From Lysobacter antibioticus (GTDB taxonomy: Bacteria > Pseudomonadota > Gammaproteobacteria > Xanthomonadales > Xanthomonadaceae), in contig NZ_CP013141.1 in the NCBI RefSeq assembly GCF_001442535.1, positions 5,142,340-5,178,818 on the forward strand: DNA of 36,479 bases, written 5' to 3'. Shown here in pieces: positions 1 through 7,408 of this stretch (position 1 is its first letter; each line of letters begins with the position of its first letter). Made by a program: the position numbers and the translations under genes. Under the pieces are notes generated by a model. It made no database searches, was not told the origin of the DNA, and saw nothing but the letters and a program-made list of their open reading frames with translations.

Positions 1-1181
1 GTACGCGCGGCCATGCGCTGTTTCATCTGTTCCAGCGCGGCGTCGAACGCCGCCTGCTGATTCATATCGAGCTTGAGCGCTTGAGCCACCCGCGGCAGGT
101 CGCCGCTGAGGCCGCCGCGCGCGCCGCCGCCCGGACCGTTCGCCGCACCGGCGCCGGCCGCATCGTCGGCCGGCTTGTAGCGCAGCGCGGCGTTGCTGAC
201 CCGCAGCACGTCGTCGCGGCGGCTGACCTCGATCTCTGCGTTGGCGGTCATGCCCGGCAGCAGCACGCCATCGACGTTGTCGACCGAAACCACGACCGGA
301 TAGGTGATGACGTTGCTGGTGTTGGTCGCCGACAGCCGCACTTGCTGCACGGCGCCGCGGAATTGGCGATCGGGAAAGGAATCGACGGTGAAGTTGACGC
401 TCTGGCCCGGCTTGACCTGGCCGATGTCGGCTTCGTCGATGGCCAGCACGATCTCCATCTTCGACAGGTCTTCGGCGATCTGGAACAGCACCGGCGACTG
501 CAGGCTCGCGGCCACGGTCTGGCCGGGCTCGATGCTGCGCGTCAGCACCACGCCGTCGACCGGCGCGCGAATCACCGTGCGCTGCAGGTTGAGGCGCGAG
601 GTCTGGGTCGAAGCGATCTGCTGATTGATCTGGGCTTCGGCGCCGGCCAGTTGAGCGCGGGCCTGGTCGCGCGCGGCGCGGGCCAGGTCGGCGTCGCTGC
701 GCGCGACGAGTTGGTTCTTGGCCAGTTCCGACTTGCGCTGATAATCGAGCTCGGCGTTGCGCAAGGTCGCCTGCGCGGTGGCGAGGCCGGCGCGGGCGTT
801 GCTGACCTGGGCCGAGCCCTGGGCGATCTGGGCCTCATAGGTACTGGGATCGATGCGCGCGATCACTTGGCCCTTGGTCACCCGGTCGTTGTAGTCGGCC
901 AGCACGTCGGTGACTTGGCCGGAGATCTGGCTGCCGACGTCGACGGTCGAGATCGCCGAGAGCGCGCCGGTGGCCGAGATCGCGACGCGGATGTCGCCGC
1001 GTTCGACCTTGGCGGTGCGGTAGGCGCCCGCGGCGTCCTCGGCATTGCGCTGACGGTAGTAAGTCCAGGCGCCGCCGGCCACGGCCAGCGCCACCGCCGC
1101 GACGACGATGCGCTTGGGCCACGGCGATTTGCGGCGCCCGTTGTTTTTCGTCGCGGGTGAGGTCGGCTTGGCTGCGCTCAT
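1..1181 (-). CDS. MacA-like efflux RND/ABC periplasmic adaptor, 3' end cut by window edge
   Basis: This is a membrane-fusion adaptor of the HlyD/MacA family that links an inner-membrane transporter to an outer-membrane channel. The ATG at 1181 opens a frame that stays open to base 1, giving 393 residues without the C-terminal end. Residues about 24-41 form an N-terminal membrane anchor. From about residue 60 the barrel and lipoyl halves begin (ERGDIRVAISATG, then GQVIARIDPSTYEAQI), followed by a helical hairpin and the second lipoyl half near residue 207 (RAPVDGVVLTRSIEPG). The barrel closes with LPGMTANAEI. After about residue 330 comes a Gly/Ala-rich linker and a charged helix (AFDAALEQMKQRMAAR) that typical MacA proteins lack. 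The partner MacB-type ATPase would lie beyond the left edge (inference). The gene follows a two-component pair on the same strand after a gap of 198 bp, so control by that pair is plausible but unproven. Confidence 0.88.
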   Translation of the reverse strand, partial: MSAAKPTSPATKNNGRRKSPWPKRIVVAAVALAVAGGAWTYYRQRNAEDAAGAYRTAKVERGDIRVAISATGALSAISTVDVGSQISGQVTDVLADYNDRVTKGQVIARIDPSTYEAQIAQGSAQVSNARAGLATAQATLRNAELDYQRKSELAKNQLVARSDADLARAARDQARAQLAGAEAQINQQIASTQTSRLNLQRTVIRAPVDGVVLTRSIEPGQTVAASLQSPVLFQIAEDLSKMEIVLAIDEADIGQVKPGQSVNFTVDSFPDRQFRGAVQQVRLSATNTSNVITYPVVVSVDNVDGVLLPGMTANAEIEVSRRDDVLRVSNAALRYKPADDAAGAGAANGPGGGARGGLSGDLPRVAQALKLDMNQQAAFDAALEQMKQRMAAR

Positions 1182-1226
1182 GGGACTCGGATCGTGGGCT
1201 ATGGAGGCGCGAACGCGCGTGGCTGA

Positions 1227-1260
1227 ATGCGGTTGACAGCGCTCGCTGCATTGACCGCAT
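1227..1260. promoter_or_regulatory. Inverted repeat upstream of macA, possible operator
   Basis: The arms ATGCGGT (1227-1233) and ACCGCAT (1254-1260) are perfect inverted copies separated by 20 bp. They lie 46-79 bp upstream of the adaptor start, in the gap after the sensor kinase. Two TTGAC pentamers also sit inside the element on the plus strand. The size and position fit a dimer binding site; the regulator is unknown. Confidence 0.3.
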
Positions 1261-1379
1261 CGGGCACGAACGGTTCAGTTTCGGCTATCGCCGCATGCCA
1301 GCTCAGCGAACGTCCGGCGACAGGCGATTCTGCACAGGGATTCGCCAGGGTGCGAAAGCGTCGCAGCCGGCGGCCAGGC

Positions 1380-2708
1380 TCAAGCGCCGGGTCGGCGCGG
1401 TAGCGGCGGCATGTGGGTGCTCAGGGTGGCGCTGCCGGGGCGGAAGCGGATCACCGCGGTGGTGCCCTGCTCGGGCGCGCTGGTCAGGGTGACCGGCCAG
1501 CCGAAGCGTTCGCCGAGCCGGCGCACGATCGACAGGCCCATGCCCTTGCCGTCGCCGACCGAGAAGTCGGCGCGGTAGAACGGGGTGAAGGCCTTGGTCA
1601 GGGTTTCCACCGACATGCCGATGCCGGTGTCGCGGATCTCGATGCTGTCGCGGCTCAGGCGCACGTCGATGCGGCCCTGGTCGGTGAAGCGCACCGCATT
1701 GCTGAGCAGGTTGCCGACCATGACCCCGAGCGCGTGCGGCGGCGCGGTCAGGCGCGGCCCGCCCTCGTCGTAGAGGTGCAGCTCGACCGGTTTGCCGTTG
1801 AGCAAGGGCAGGATCCGCTCCATCTCGTTGTCGACGATGTCGCGGACCAGGAAATCTTCGGACTGCGGCTCGACGTCGGACTCGCGCGCCAGGATCAGGA
1901 AGGCGTCGATCACCGCCTCCATGTCGCGCCCGGCGCGTTGCACGCGCAACAGCGAGCGTTGCGCGCGCAGAGGCGTGTCAGGATCGGCCAGCATCAGGTC
2001 GGTGGCGACCCGGATCACCGTCAACGGCGTGCGCAGTTCATGGCTGGCGTCGCGGGTGAAGTCGCGCTCGCGCTCGACGAAGTCGCTGACTCGTTCGGCC
2101 AGGCCGCTGAGCGAGCTCGACAAGCGGCGCACTTCGCTGCCGGGGTCGTAGGGGAATTTGATCGGCTCGATCAGGCTGGTGTCGGGATCGCGCGGGTCCC
2201 ACTGCGAGACCACGTTGGCCAGCCAGCTCACAGGCGAGACCAGTCGCTTCGAGGTGCGGTAGGTATGCCAGGAAATCAGATACGTGGTCAGCAACGACAG
2301 CAGCAGCGAGAACAGGCCGGTGTAGAGGATCGCCTCGTCGATCAGCTCGGTGGCGTAGATCATGTAGAAGGTGCCGGGCTCGCGCCGGTCCACCAGCACC
2401 ACCCGGCCGCCGCCGGGCAGATTGTGCAGGCCCGAGTCGACCCCGCGGATCACCATCGGCAATAGCGAGTCGCTGGCGCCGGTGGGGACGAAATGGCCGC
2501 GCGTGGTCGAGGTGCGCGGCAACGGATAGTTGGGGTCGCGGATGCGCCCGGCCCAGTAGTCGTCGGCCTCGCGCTGCATGCGCTGTTCCAGCACCACGTG
2601 GCGCACCGCGAGTCCCGCCAGGAGGATGCCCAGCGTGATCGCGATGCTGCCGATCAAGGCTTGCAGAATGAACGCAAGCTTGATCTTGCGCGGTAGCCCC
2701 TGCGGCAT
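1380..2708 (-). CDS. Two-component sensor histidine kinase
   Basis: This is a 442-residue inner-membrane sensor kinase. Membrane helices lie at about residues 11-33 and 127-147 and enclose a periplasmic sensor segment of about 90 residues that I cannot assign to a named domain. A HisKA segment follows with the phospho-acceptor His223 (RDASHELRTPLT). The HATPase domain has the N box (NLLSNAVRF, 333-341), G1 (DTGIGM, 360-365) and G2 (GKGMGLSI). All catalytic motifs look intact. The start ATG is 12 bp after the stop of the response regulator gene, so the two are co-transcribed. The pair resembles the ColRS/VgrRS-type systems of Xanthomonas. That resemblance is from memory and was not checked by alignment, so no symbol is given. 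Confidence 0.92.
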   Translation of the reverse strand: MPQGLPRKIKLAFILQALIGSIAITLGILLAGLAVRHVVLEQRMQREADDYWAGRIRDPNYPLPRTSTTRGHFVPTGASDSLLPMVIRGVDSGLHNLPGGGRVVLVDRREPGTFYMIYATELIDEAILYTGLFSLLLSLLTTYLISWHTYRTSKRLVSPVSWLANVVSQWDPRDPDTSLIEPIKFPYDPGSEVRRLSSSLSGLAERVSDFVERERDFTRDASHELRTPLTVIRVATDLMLADPDTPLRAQRSLLRVQRAGRDMEAVIDAFLILARESDVEPQSEDFLVRDIVDNEMERILPLLNGKPVELHLYDEGGPRLTAPPHALGVMVGNLLSNAVRFTDQGRIDVRLSRDSIEIRDTGIGMSVETLTKAFTPFYRADFSVGDGKGMGLSIVRRLGERFGWPVTLTSAPEQGTTAVIRFRPGSATLSTHMPPLPRRPGA

Positions 2709-2720
2709 GGTCGCGGCCGG

Positions 2721-3431
2721 TCAGTCCGGCGGCTGGGAAATGTCTGCCACCCGGTAGCCGGCGCTCTGCACGGTATGCAAAAGCTGCTTGTCGAACGGCT
2801 TGTCGATGGTCTTGCGCAGGTTGTACAGATGGCTGCGCAAGGTATCGGAATCCGGCAAACCGTTGCCCCAGATCTCGCGCTCGATCTCCTGGCGGCTGAC
2901 CACGCGCGGCGATTCGCGCATCAGGATGGTCAACAGGCGCAAGCCGATCGGCGAGAGCTGCAACTCGCTGCCGCCGCGGGTGACCCGCAGGCTGGCCGGG
3001 TCGAGCACCAGGTCGGCGACCTTGAGCACCTCGCCGCCGACCTGGCGGCGCTCGCGCCGGATCAGGGCGCGCAAGCGCGCTTCCAGTTCCTGGATCGCGA
3101 AAGGCTTGGTCAGGTAGTCGTCGGCGCCGGCGCTCAAACCGGTGAGCTTCTCGTCGAGCGTGTCGCGTGCGGTCAGCATCAGCACCGGCGTGGACTTGCG
3201 GGCCTCTTCGCGCAGCTTCTTGCAGACCTCGATGCCGTCCATGCGCGGCAGCATCAGGTCCAGGACGATCACGTCGTAACTGTTCTCGGTGGCAAGGCGG
3301 TAACCGTCGAGACCATCGGCCGCGTAATCGACCTCGAAGCCGCGGCTTTCGAGGTACTCGCCGACCATTTCGGAGATATTGCGGTTGTCTTCGACGATCA
3401 GGACCAGCCCCCCGTCTCTCGTACCCTGCAT
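2721..3431 (-). CDS. OmpR/PhoB-family response regulator
   Basis: This is a 236-residue DNA-binding response regulator. The receiver domain (about 8-122) has the acidic pair E14/D15, phospho-acceptor D58 (VIVLDLMLPRMDG), T87 and K109. A winged-helix output domain follows (about 135-230, with LSPIGLRLLTILMRESPRVVSRQ and the recognition part DSDTLRSHLYNLRKTIDKPF). The ATG at 3431 is preferred to an upstream in-frame start at 3518. It has a GGAG ribosome-binding site about 7 bases upstream, and the longer version would add a non-conserved tail before the receiver. It is first in an operon with the sensor kinase and is divergent from the DUF486 gene. A palindrome lies just upstream of the ribosome-binding site and may be an autoregulatory site. 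Confidence 0.94.
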   Translation of the reverse strand: MQGTRDGGLVLIVEDNRNISEMVGEYLESRGFEVDYAADGLDGYRLATENSYDVIVLDLMLPRMDGIEVCKKLREEARKSTPVLMLTARDTLDEKLTGLSAGADDYLTKPFAIQELEARLRALIRRERRQVGGEVLKVADLVLDPASLRVTRGGSELQLSPIGLRLLTILMRESPRVVSRQEIEREIWGNGLPDSDTLRSHLYNLRKTIDKPFDKQLLHTVQSAGYRVADISQPPD

Positions 3432-3445
3432 GCAGCCTCTCCATT

Positions 3446-3463
3446 CCTTCAGTTTTGTGAAGG
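3446..3463. promoter_or_regulatory. 18-bp palindrome upstream of the response regulator
   Basis: The arms CCTTCA (3446-3451) and TGAAGG (3458-3463) flank a 6-base centre. The element lies 15-32 bases upstream of the response regulator start, in the short divergent gap shared with the DUF486 gene. It could be an operator or an mRNA hairpin near the ribosome-binding site. Confidence 0.3.
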
Positions 3464-3537
3464 TTGCCCTCGCCAAGGTGGACGGCCCGTGAAGACCCTG
3501 GCTACGCTGACCGCCCACTCCATCACGAAACGTCCCG

Positions 3538-3879
3538 ATGCTCGCCGAACGCCTCTACCCGATCCTGCTTTTGCTCGGCTCGAACATCTTCATGACGTTC
3601 GCCTGGTACGGCCATCTCAAGTACAAGTCTTCGCCGTTGATGATCGCGATCGCGGTCAGCTGGGGCATCGCCCTGTTCGAATACTGCCTGCAGGTGCCGG
3701 CCAACCGCCTCGGCAGCGCGGTGTACTCGGCGCCGCAGCTCAAGGGCATGCAGGAGGTCATCACCCTGCTGGTGTTCGCAGGCTTCTCGGCCTGGTACCT
3801 CGGTGAGCCGCTGAAGTGGAACCACTGGGCCGGGTTCGGCCTGATCGTGGTCGCGGCCTGGCTGATCTTCCTGGATTGA
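3538..3879 (+). CDS. DUF486-family small membrane protein (DMT superfamily)
   Basis: This 113-residue protein is almost entirely hydrophobic, with four predicted membrane helices (about 5-25, 32-50, 68-88 and 93-112). Conserved features include MTFAWYGHLK near residues 19-28, FEYCLQVPANRLG in the middle, and the C-terminal half QLKGMQEVITLLVFAGFSAWYLGEPLKWNHWAGF. These match the DUF486 group of the drug/metabolite transporter superfamily. The substrate is unknown. The ribosome-binding site is weak. The last codons (IFLD and stop) form the first unit of a run of 13-bp repeats that continues past the gene. It is divergent from the two-component genes, and I see no functional link to them. Confidence 0.9.
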   Translation: MLAERLYPILLLLGSNIFMTFAWYGHLKYKSSPLMIAIAVSWGIALFEYCLQVPANRLGSAVYSAPQLKGMQEVITLLVFAGFSAWYLGEPLKWNHWAGFGLIVVAAWLIFLD

Positions 3880-3960
3880 TTTCCTGGATTGATTTCCTGG
3901 ATTGATTTTCCGGGATTGAGCTTCCTGGATTGACCTTCCTGCATCGATTTTCCCGGATCT
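3868..3960. repeat. Degenerating 13-bp tandem repeat covering the DUF486 stop codon
   Basis: The unit TTCCTGGATTGAT occurs three times exactly (3868-3880, 3881-3893, 3894-3906). Four diverged copies of 12-15 bases follow (3907-3921, 3922-3935, 3936-3948, 3949-3960). The first unit contains the last codons and the stop of the DUF486 gene, so the array looks like repeated duplication of the gene's own 3' end. Copies 2, 3 and 5 also keep the TGA. Confidence 0.9.
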
Positions 3961-3981
3961 AGCGCGGCGCAGCCGACCCGA

Positions 3982-4557
3982 TCAAGGCCCGCACAGGGAC
4001 TCGACCTCGACCTCGCGCTGCCAGCGCTGACCACGGACAGTCACCGTCAGATGGCCCTTCCAGCGGGTGAGGGTGCTGGCGTCGTCCATCGCCGCGCGCG
4101 CCTGCGCCGCTGGCAGCCGGGTCCAGCGCCCGTCTTCCTCGACCGACAGGCTCGGCACGCCGAGGCGCAGCTCGGCCGAAAGCTCCGCGCCGGCCTCGGA
4201 CCAGCGCAGGGTCTCGCCGCGCTGCCGCTGCAGGGTCGCCGTTTCGATATCCGAATGCGGACCCTCGCGGCGCAAGGCATGGGGCTGGCCGCCGATGGAC
4301 AAATGCAACGCCGGCCAGGCTTCGAGCGCCGAGCTTTCATCGTCGCGGCTGCGCCACACCGTTGCCAGCGCGGAGCCGCCCTGGGCCGATCCGGCTCCGG
4401 CGAGGTACACGTGGACGATGGGGCAGGTCTTGCTGTCCATGCTTTCACTGAGCCATGGCGACACGCGCATCGGCACATCGGGCTTCGCGGCGCTCGCTGC
4501 CGACACCAGGCCCGGCCACGACAGCGCCAGGCAGCACAGAGCGATCTTGGAATTCAC
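3982..4557 (-). CDS. Exported protein of unknown function
   Basis: I do not recognise the family. The GTG at 4557 is chosen because AAGGA lies 9 bases before it and the resulting protein (191 residues) opens with a clean signal peptide (VNSKIALCCLALSWPGLVSA, likely cut after VSA). A frame extending to 4590 would put 11 extra residues before it. The mature part has two Cys (near KTCPIV and the C-terminal SLCGP), which may form a disulfide, and many Trp and Arg residues. A GATAAT hexamer at 4593-4598 lies about 36 bases upstream of the start. The gene converges on the DUF486 gene, with the 13-bp repeats between them. Confidence 0.72.
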   Translation of the reverse strand: MNSKIALCCLALSWPGLVSAASAAKPDVPMRVSPWLSESMDSKTCPIVHVYLAGAGSAQGGSALATVWRSRDDESSALEAWPALHLSIGGQPHALRREGPHSDIETATLQRQRGETLRWSEAGAELSAELRLGVPSLSVEEDGRWTRLPAAQARAAMDDASTLTRWKGHLTVTVRGQRWQREVEVESLCGP

Positions 4558-4592
4558 GAGGTTTCGTCCTTGAGTGAGTGGGCGCGGCACCG

Positions 4593-4598
4593 ATTATC
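4593..4598 (-). promoter_or_regulatory. Candidate -10 box (GATAAT)
   Basis: GATAAT on the minus strand matches five of six bases of the sigma-70 -10 consensus. It lies about 36 bases before the GTG of the exported protein. No convincing -35 box was seen. Confidence 0.25.
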
Positions 4599-4632
4599 GG
4601 CGCCGCGTCGGCGGAGCAGTCGCAACGGATCG

Positions 4633-4938
4633 CTAGAACTTGATCTTGCCGGTGAGGATGTCCTTGAACATCACCCAATCGCCGACGAAGGAATACAGCG
4701 GGTGCTTGAAGGTGGCCGGACGATTCTTCTCGAAGAAGAAATGCCCGACCCAGGCGAAACCGTAGCCGCACAACAGCGCCGCCAGCAGCAGCCAGGGTCG
4801 GCCTTGGGTCAAGGCCAGCGCGAGCAGCACCAGCACGCCGCAGCTACCGATGAAGTGCAGGCGCCGGCTGGTGCGGTTGCTGTGTTCGCTCAGATAGAAC
4901 GGATAGAACTCGCGGAAACTCGCAAAACGGTTCGCCAT
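4633..4938 (-). CDS. Mpo1-like (DUF962/YGL010w family) membrane protein
   Basis: This small membrane protein has 101 residues. It begins with the typical opening FASFREFYPFYLSEHSN, followed by RRLHFIG with His28. Two hydrophobic segments come next, and then GHFFFEKNRPATFKHPLYSFVGDW. The spaced His residues in LHFIG, VGHFFFEKN and FKHP are the residues proposed to bind Fe(II) in yeast Mpo1, a dioxygenase of 2-hydroxy fatty acid alpha-oxidation. Whether this bacterial version has that activity is inference. The ATG at 4938 has a GAGGG about 7 bases upstream and gives the family's usual length. It lies between two exported-protein genes on the same strand. Confidence 0.9.
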   Translation of the reverse strand: MANRFASFREFYPFYLSEHSNRTSRRLHFIGSCGVLVLLALALTQGRPWLLLAALLCGYGFAWVGHFFFEKNRPATFKHPLYSFVGDWVMFKDILTGKIKF

Positions 4939-4970
4939 GTCCCTGCCCTCGCCTGATCGCCTCGCATCGC

Positions 4971-5621
4971 TCAATCGGCGGCCTTCGTCGCATCGCCGCC
5001 GAACATGCCCCGCGCCTTCAGCACCGTGCGCTTCTTGACCTCGAACAACTCGCCAACCGGGCTGCCGGTCAGACAATACGCTTTGTCGCCGTCGATGCGG
5101 AAATGCTCGCGCGCGAACAGCTTGCGCCGGTCCTTGCTGGACCACTCAGGCTTCAGCGGATGGTAGGCATCGCTGCTCCATGGCATCGGCTTGGCCTCGG
5201 CGATGCCCAGGCGGTCCCGGACGTCGCGCTCGCCGACCGGTCCGCAGCCGAACCAGGCGCCGGACGCAGTGTGGAACACCGGATAGAACTGATATTTCTG
5301 ATGGTAAAACCGGTTACCGTCGCGCGATACGAACAGCAAGGCATGGGGAAAGCGCGAGAACGGCGGCACACCGTAATGGTCGTAGGCCTCGAACTCGATC
5401 GTATCCCCGTCGTACTCGCCATAGACGAGCTGCTCGACCCGATACCTGGCCTTGAAAACGGCGTCCATGAGGATGACGTTCTTCTCGCGTACGGGTTCGA
5501 ACTGCTCGACCGACAGCTTCTCGCCGACGAAGACGATCAGGTTTTCCTGCGCCGCCGCTTCGATGGAGAAACCGGCGGCGAACACGCAGGCCAGCGACCA
5601 CTGGCGTATACGACGATGCAT
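4971..5621 (-). CDS. Exported protein of unknown function
   Basis: This is a 216-residue protein. It has a signal peptide (MHRRIRQWSLACVFAAGFSIEAAA, cut before QENLIVF) and a soluble mature domain rich in Phe and Tyr. The GAGG ahead of the ATG at 5621 supports the start. The segment from about residue 25 to 100 (VFKARYRVEQLVYGEYDGDTIEFE) resembles, by eye, the small beta domains of exported Xanthomonadaceae proteins that begin 'I.V.VG..'. I cannot name the family. It is 32 bp upstream of the Mpo1-like gene and may be co-transcribed with it. Confidence 0.75.
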   Translation of the reverse strand: MHRRIRQWSLACVFAAGFSIEAAAQENLIVFVGEKLSVEQFEPVREKNVILMDAVFKARYRVEQLVYGEYDGDTIEFEAYDHYGVPPFSRFPHALLFVSRDGNRFYHQKYQFYPVFHTASGAWFGCGPVGERDVRDRLGIAEAKPMPWSSDAYHPLKPEWSSKDRRKLFAREHFRIDGDKAYCLTGSPVGELFEVKKRTVLKARGMFGGDATKAAD

Positions 5622-5659
5622 GGCAGTCCCTCGCTCATCGGTCCTGCACGCATCCTGCC

Positions 5660-5675
5660 GCGCCGCTCGCGGCGC
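5660..5675 (-). terminator. GC hairpin downstream of mazG
   Basis: A perfect 7-bp stem, GCGCCGC with GCGGCGC and a 2-base loop, lies about 60 bases after the mazG stop. No T-run follows, so it may be only a weak or factor-assisted terminator. Confidence 0.3.
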
Positions 5676-5736
5676 CGCAAGTCAGCCCACAGTCTCGATC
5701 GCGCGACGCAGATGCGCCGCGAAGCGAACGCCGCGC

Positions 5737-6576
5737 TCAGGACTCGCCGCGTTCGGCGCGCTTGCTCTTGTCCCAGTACGCGTCCTGGCCTTCCAGCGGC
5801 AACTCCGCCAGGGCCAGGCCGTCTTGCGCGGCCAGGGTTTCCATCGCGCGGAAACGGCGCTCGAACTTGAGGTTGGCGCGGCGCAGCGCGGCCCCGACGT
5901 CGACCTTGCCGTGACGGGCCAGGTTGGCGCAGACGAACAGCACGTCGCCGATCTCGTCCTCGAGGCGGTCGTGCGCGGCCGCATCGTCGGGCGCGGCCGC
6001 GACCGCGGCGAACTCGGCGCGGACTTCCTCGATTTCCTCGTGCAGCTTGGCGATCACCGGGCTCACGTCGGGCCAGTCGAAACCGACCGCGGCCGCGCGC
6101 TTTTGCAGTTTCACCGCCCGCTGCCACTCGGGCAGGCCGCGGGCGATGCCGGCCAGCGCCGAGGTGTCGACCTCGCCCGCCGCCTCGCGCTCACGGCGCT
6201 TCTGTTCTTCCCAGGCCACGGTCTGGGCCTCGACGTCTTCGACGCTGGCGTCGCCGAACACGTGCGGATGACGGCGCACCATCTTGTCGCTGATCGCCGC
6301 GACCACATCGTCGAAAGCGAACGCGCCCTGCTCCTCGGCCATGCGCGCGTGAAACACGACCTGCAGCAGCAGATCGCCGAGTTCGTCCTTCAGCGAGACC
6401 AGGTCCTTGCGGTCGATGGCGTCGGCGACTTCGTAGGCTTCCTCGATCGTGTACGGCGCGATCGAGGCGAAGTCCTGCTCGATGTCCCAGGGGCAACCGC
6501 TGTCGCGATCGCGCAGGCGCGCCATGATCGTCAACAGCCCGGCGATGCCCGGCGGCAGGTTCAGCACTTCAGCCAT
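5737..6576 (-). CDS. mazG: Nucleoside triphosphate pyrophosphohydrolase MazG
   Basis: MazG hydrolyses NTPs and dNTPs to the monophosphate and pyrophosphate, clearing abnormal nucleotides and possibly affecting the (p)ppGpp level. The 279-residue protein has two MazG repeats, as in E. coli. The first holds the metal-binding EEAYE (45-49) and DELGD (64-68). The second holds EEIEEVRAEF and DEIGD. The N-terminal GCPWDIEQDFASIAPYTIEEAYE is the family signature. The start ATG overlaps the 3' end of cysQ by 8 bp, so translation is probably coupled. It is the third gene of nudE-cysQ-mazG, all acting on nucleotide by-products. Confidence 0.97.
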   Translation of the reverse strand: MAEVLNLPPGIAGLLTIMARLRDRDSGCPWDIEQDFASIAPYTIEEAYEVADAIDRKDLVSLKDELGDLLLQVVFHARMAEEQGAFAFDDVVAAISDKMVRRHPHVFGDASVEDVEAQTVAWEEQKRREREAAGEVDTSALAGIARGLPEWQRAVKLQKRAAAVGFDWPDVSPVIAKLHEEIEEVRAEFAAVAAAPDDAAAHDRLEDEIGDVLFVCANLARHGKVDVGAALRRANLKFERRFRAMETLAAQDGLALAELPLEGQDAYWDKSKRAERGES

Positions 6577-7408
6577 CGAGCCACTCCTTCCACGGCAGCG
6601 CGGGATCGCCCACGGCGACGAAATCGCCGTTGAGGATGTCGGCGCGTTGGTTGTATCGGAACGGCCGACCCTGCGGATCGAACACGGCGCCGCCCGCGGC
6701 TTCGAGCACGCACTGGCCGGCGGCGGTGTCCCATTCGCTGGTCGGGCCGAAACGCGGGTACAGATCCAGACCGCCCTCGGCGATCCGGCAGAATTTCAAC
6801 GACGAGCCCAGGCTGAGCATGGCGATGCCGCCGGGCGCTTCGCGTTGCAGGCGCGCCATCGCACGATCGGCGCGGTCGCTGTGGAACGAGCGGCTGGCCG
6901 CGACCCGCAGCGGTTGCGCCGCCGGTGCGCGCACCCGCACTTCGCGCTCGTCGTCGCCGTCGCGCCGGTAGGCGCGGCCGCCGCGCTGGGCATGCCACAG
7001 CGCGCCGCCGACCGGCGCCTGGATCAGGCCGAACACCGGTTCGCCGTGGTCGATCAGGGCCAGGTTGACCGAGAACTCGCCGTTGCGCTTGACGAATTCG
7101 CGGGTGCCGTCGAGCGGGTCGACCAGCCACAGGCGCGACCATTCGCGACGCTGCTCGAAGCTGACCTCGTGCGCGGATTCCTCCGACAGCACCGGGATGT
7201 CCGGAGTCAGGCGGGCGAGCCCGTCGACGATGATGTGGTGCGCAGCCATGTCGGCGGCGGTGACCGGCGAGGCGTCGGCCTTGCGTTCGACCGCGAACTC
7301 GCCGTCGTAGACGGTCAGGATCGCCGCCGCCGCGGCGCGGGCGATCGCGATCGCGCCTTCGATCTGTTCCGGGCTGAGCAGGGCTTGTCTCACAGGGGCT
7401 GCGCTCAC
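6569..7408 (-). CDS. cysQ: 3'(2'),5'-bisphosphate nucleotidase CysQ
   Basis: CysQ removes the 3'-phosphate from PAP and PAPS made during sulfate assimilation and coenzyme A transfer. The family is the lithium-sensitive, Mg-dependent inositol monophosphatase fold. Metal-binding residues are all present: E76/E77 (LSEES), D97-P-L-D100-G-T (WLVDPLDGTREF) and D227 (SEWDTAAG). The frame is open far upstream, but the start is taken as the GTG at 7408. There the GTGA overlaps the nudE stop, and a GGAG lies 8 bases upstream inside nudE. This gives 279 residues, slightly longer than E. coli CysQ because of the N-terminus. It is coupled upstream to nudE and downstream to mazG. Confidence 0.95.
   Translation of the reverse strand: MSAAPVRQALLSPEQIEGAIAIARAAAAAILTVYDGEFAVERKADASPVTAADMAAHHIIVDGLARLTPDIPVLSEESAHEVSFEQRREWSRLWLVDPLDGTREFVKRNGEFSVNLALIDHGEPVFGLIQAPVGGALWHAQRGGRAYRRDGDDEREVRVRAPAAQPLRVAASRSFHSDRADRAMARLQREAPGGIAMLSLGSSLKFCRIAEGGLDLYPRFGPTSEWDTAAGQCVLEAAGGAVFDPQGRPFRYNQRADILNGDFVAVGDPALPWKEWLDG

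Noticed and set aside
81..1160. Plus-strand frame of 359 residues at the left edge
   Set aside because: It is opposite the MacA-like gene, which has complete family motifs.
3868..3960. Possible CRISPR array
   Set aside because: Units of 13 bp are directly adjacent without spacers, so it is a simple tandem repeat.
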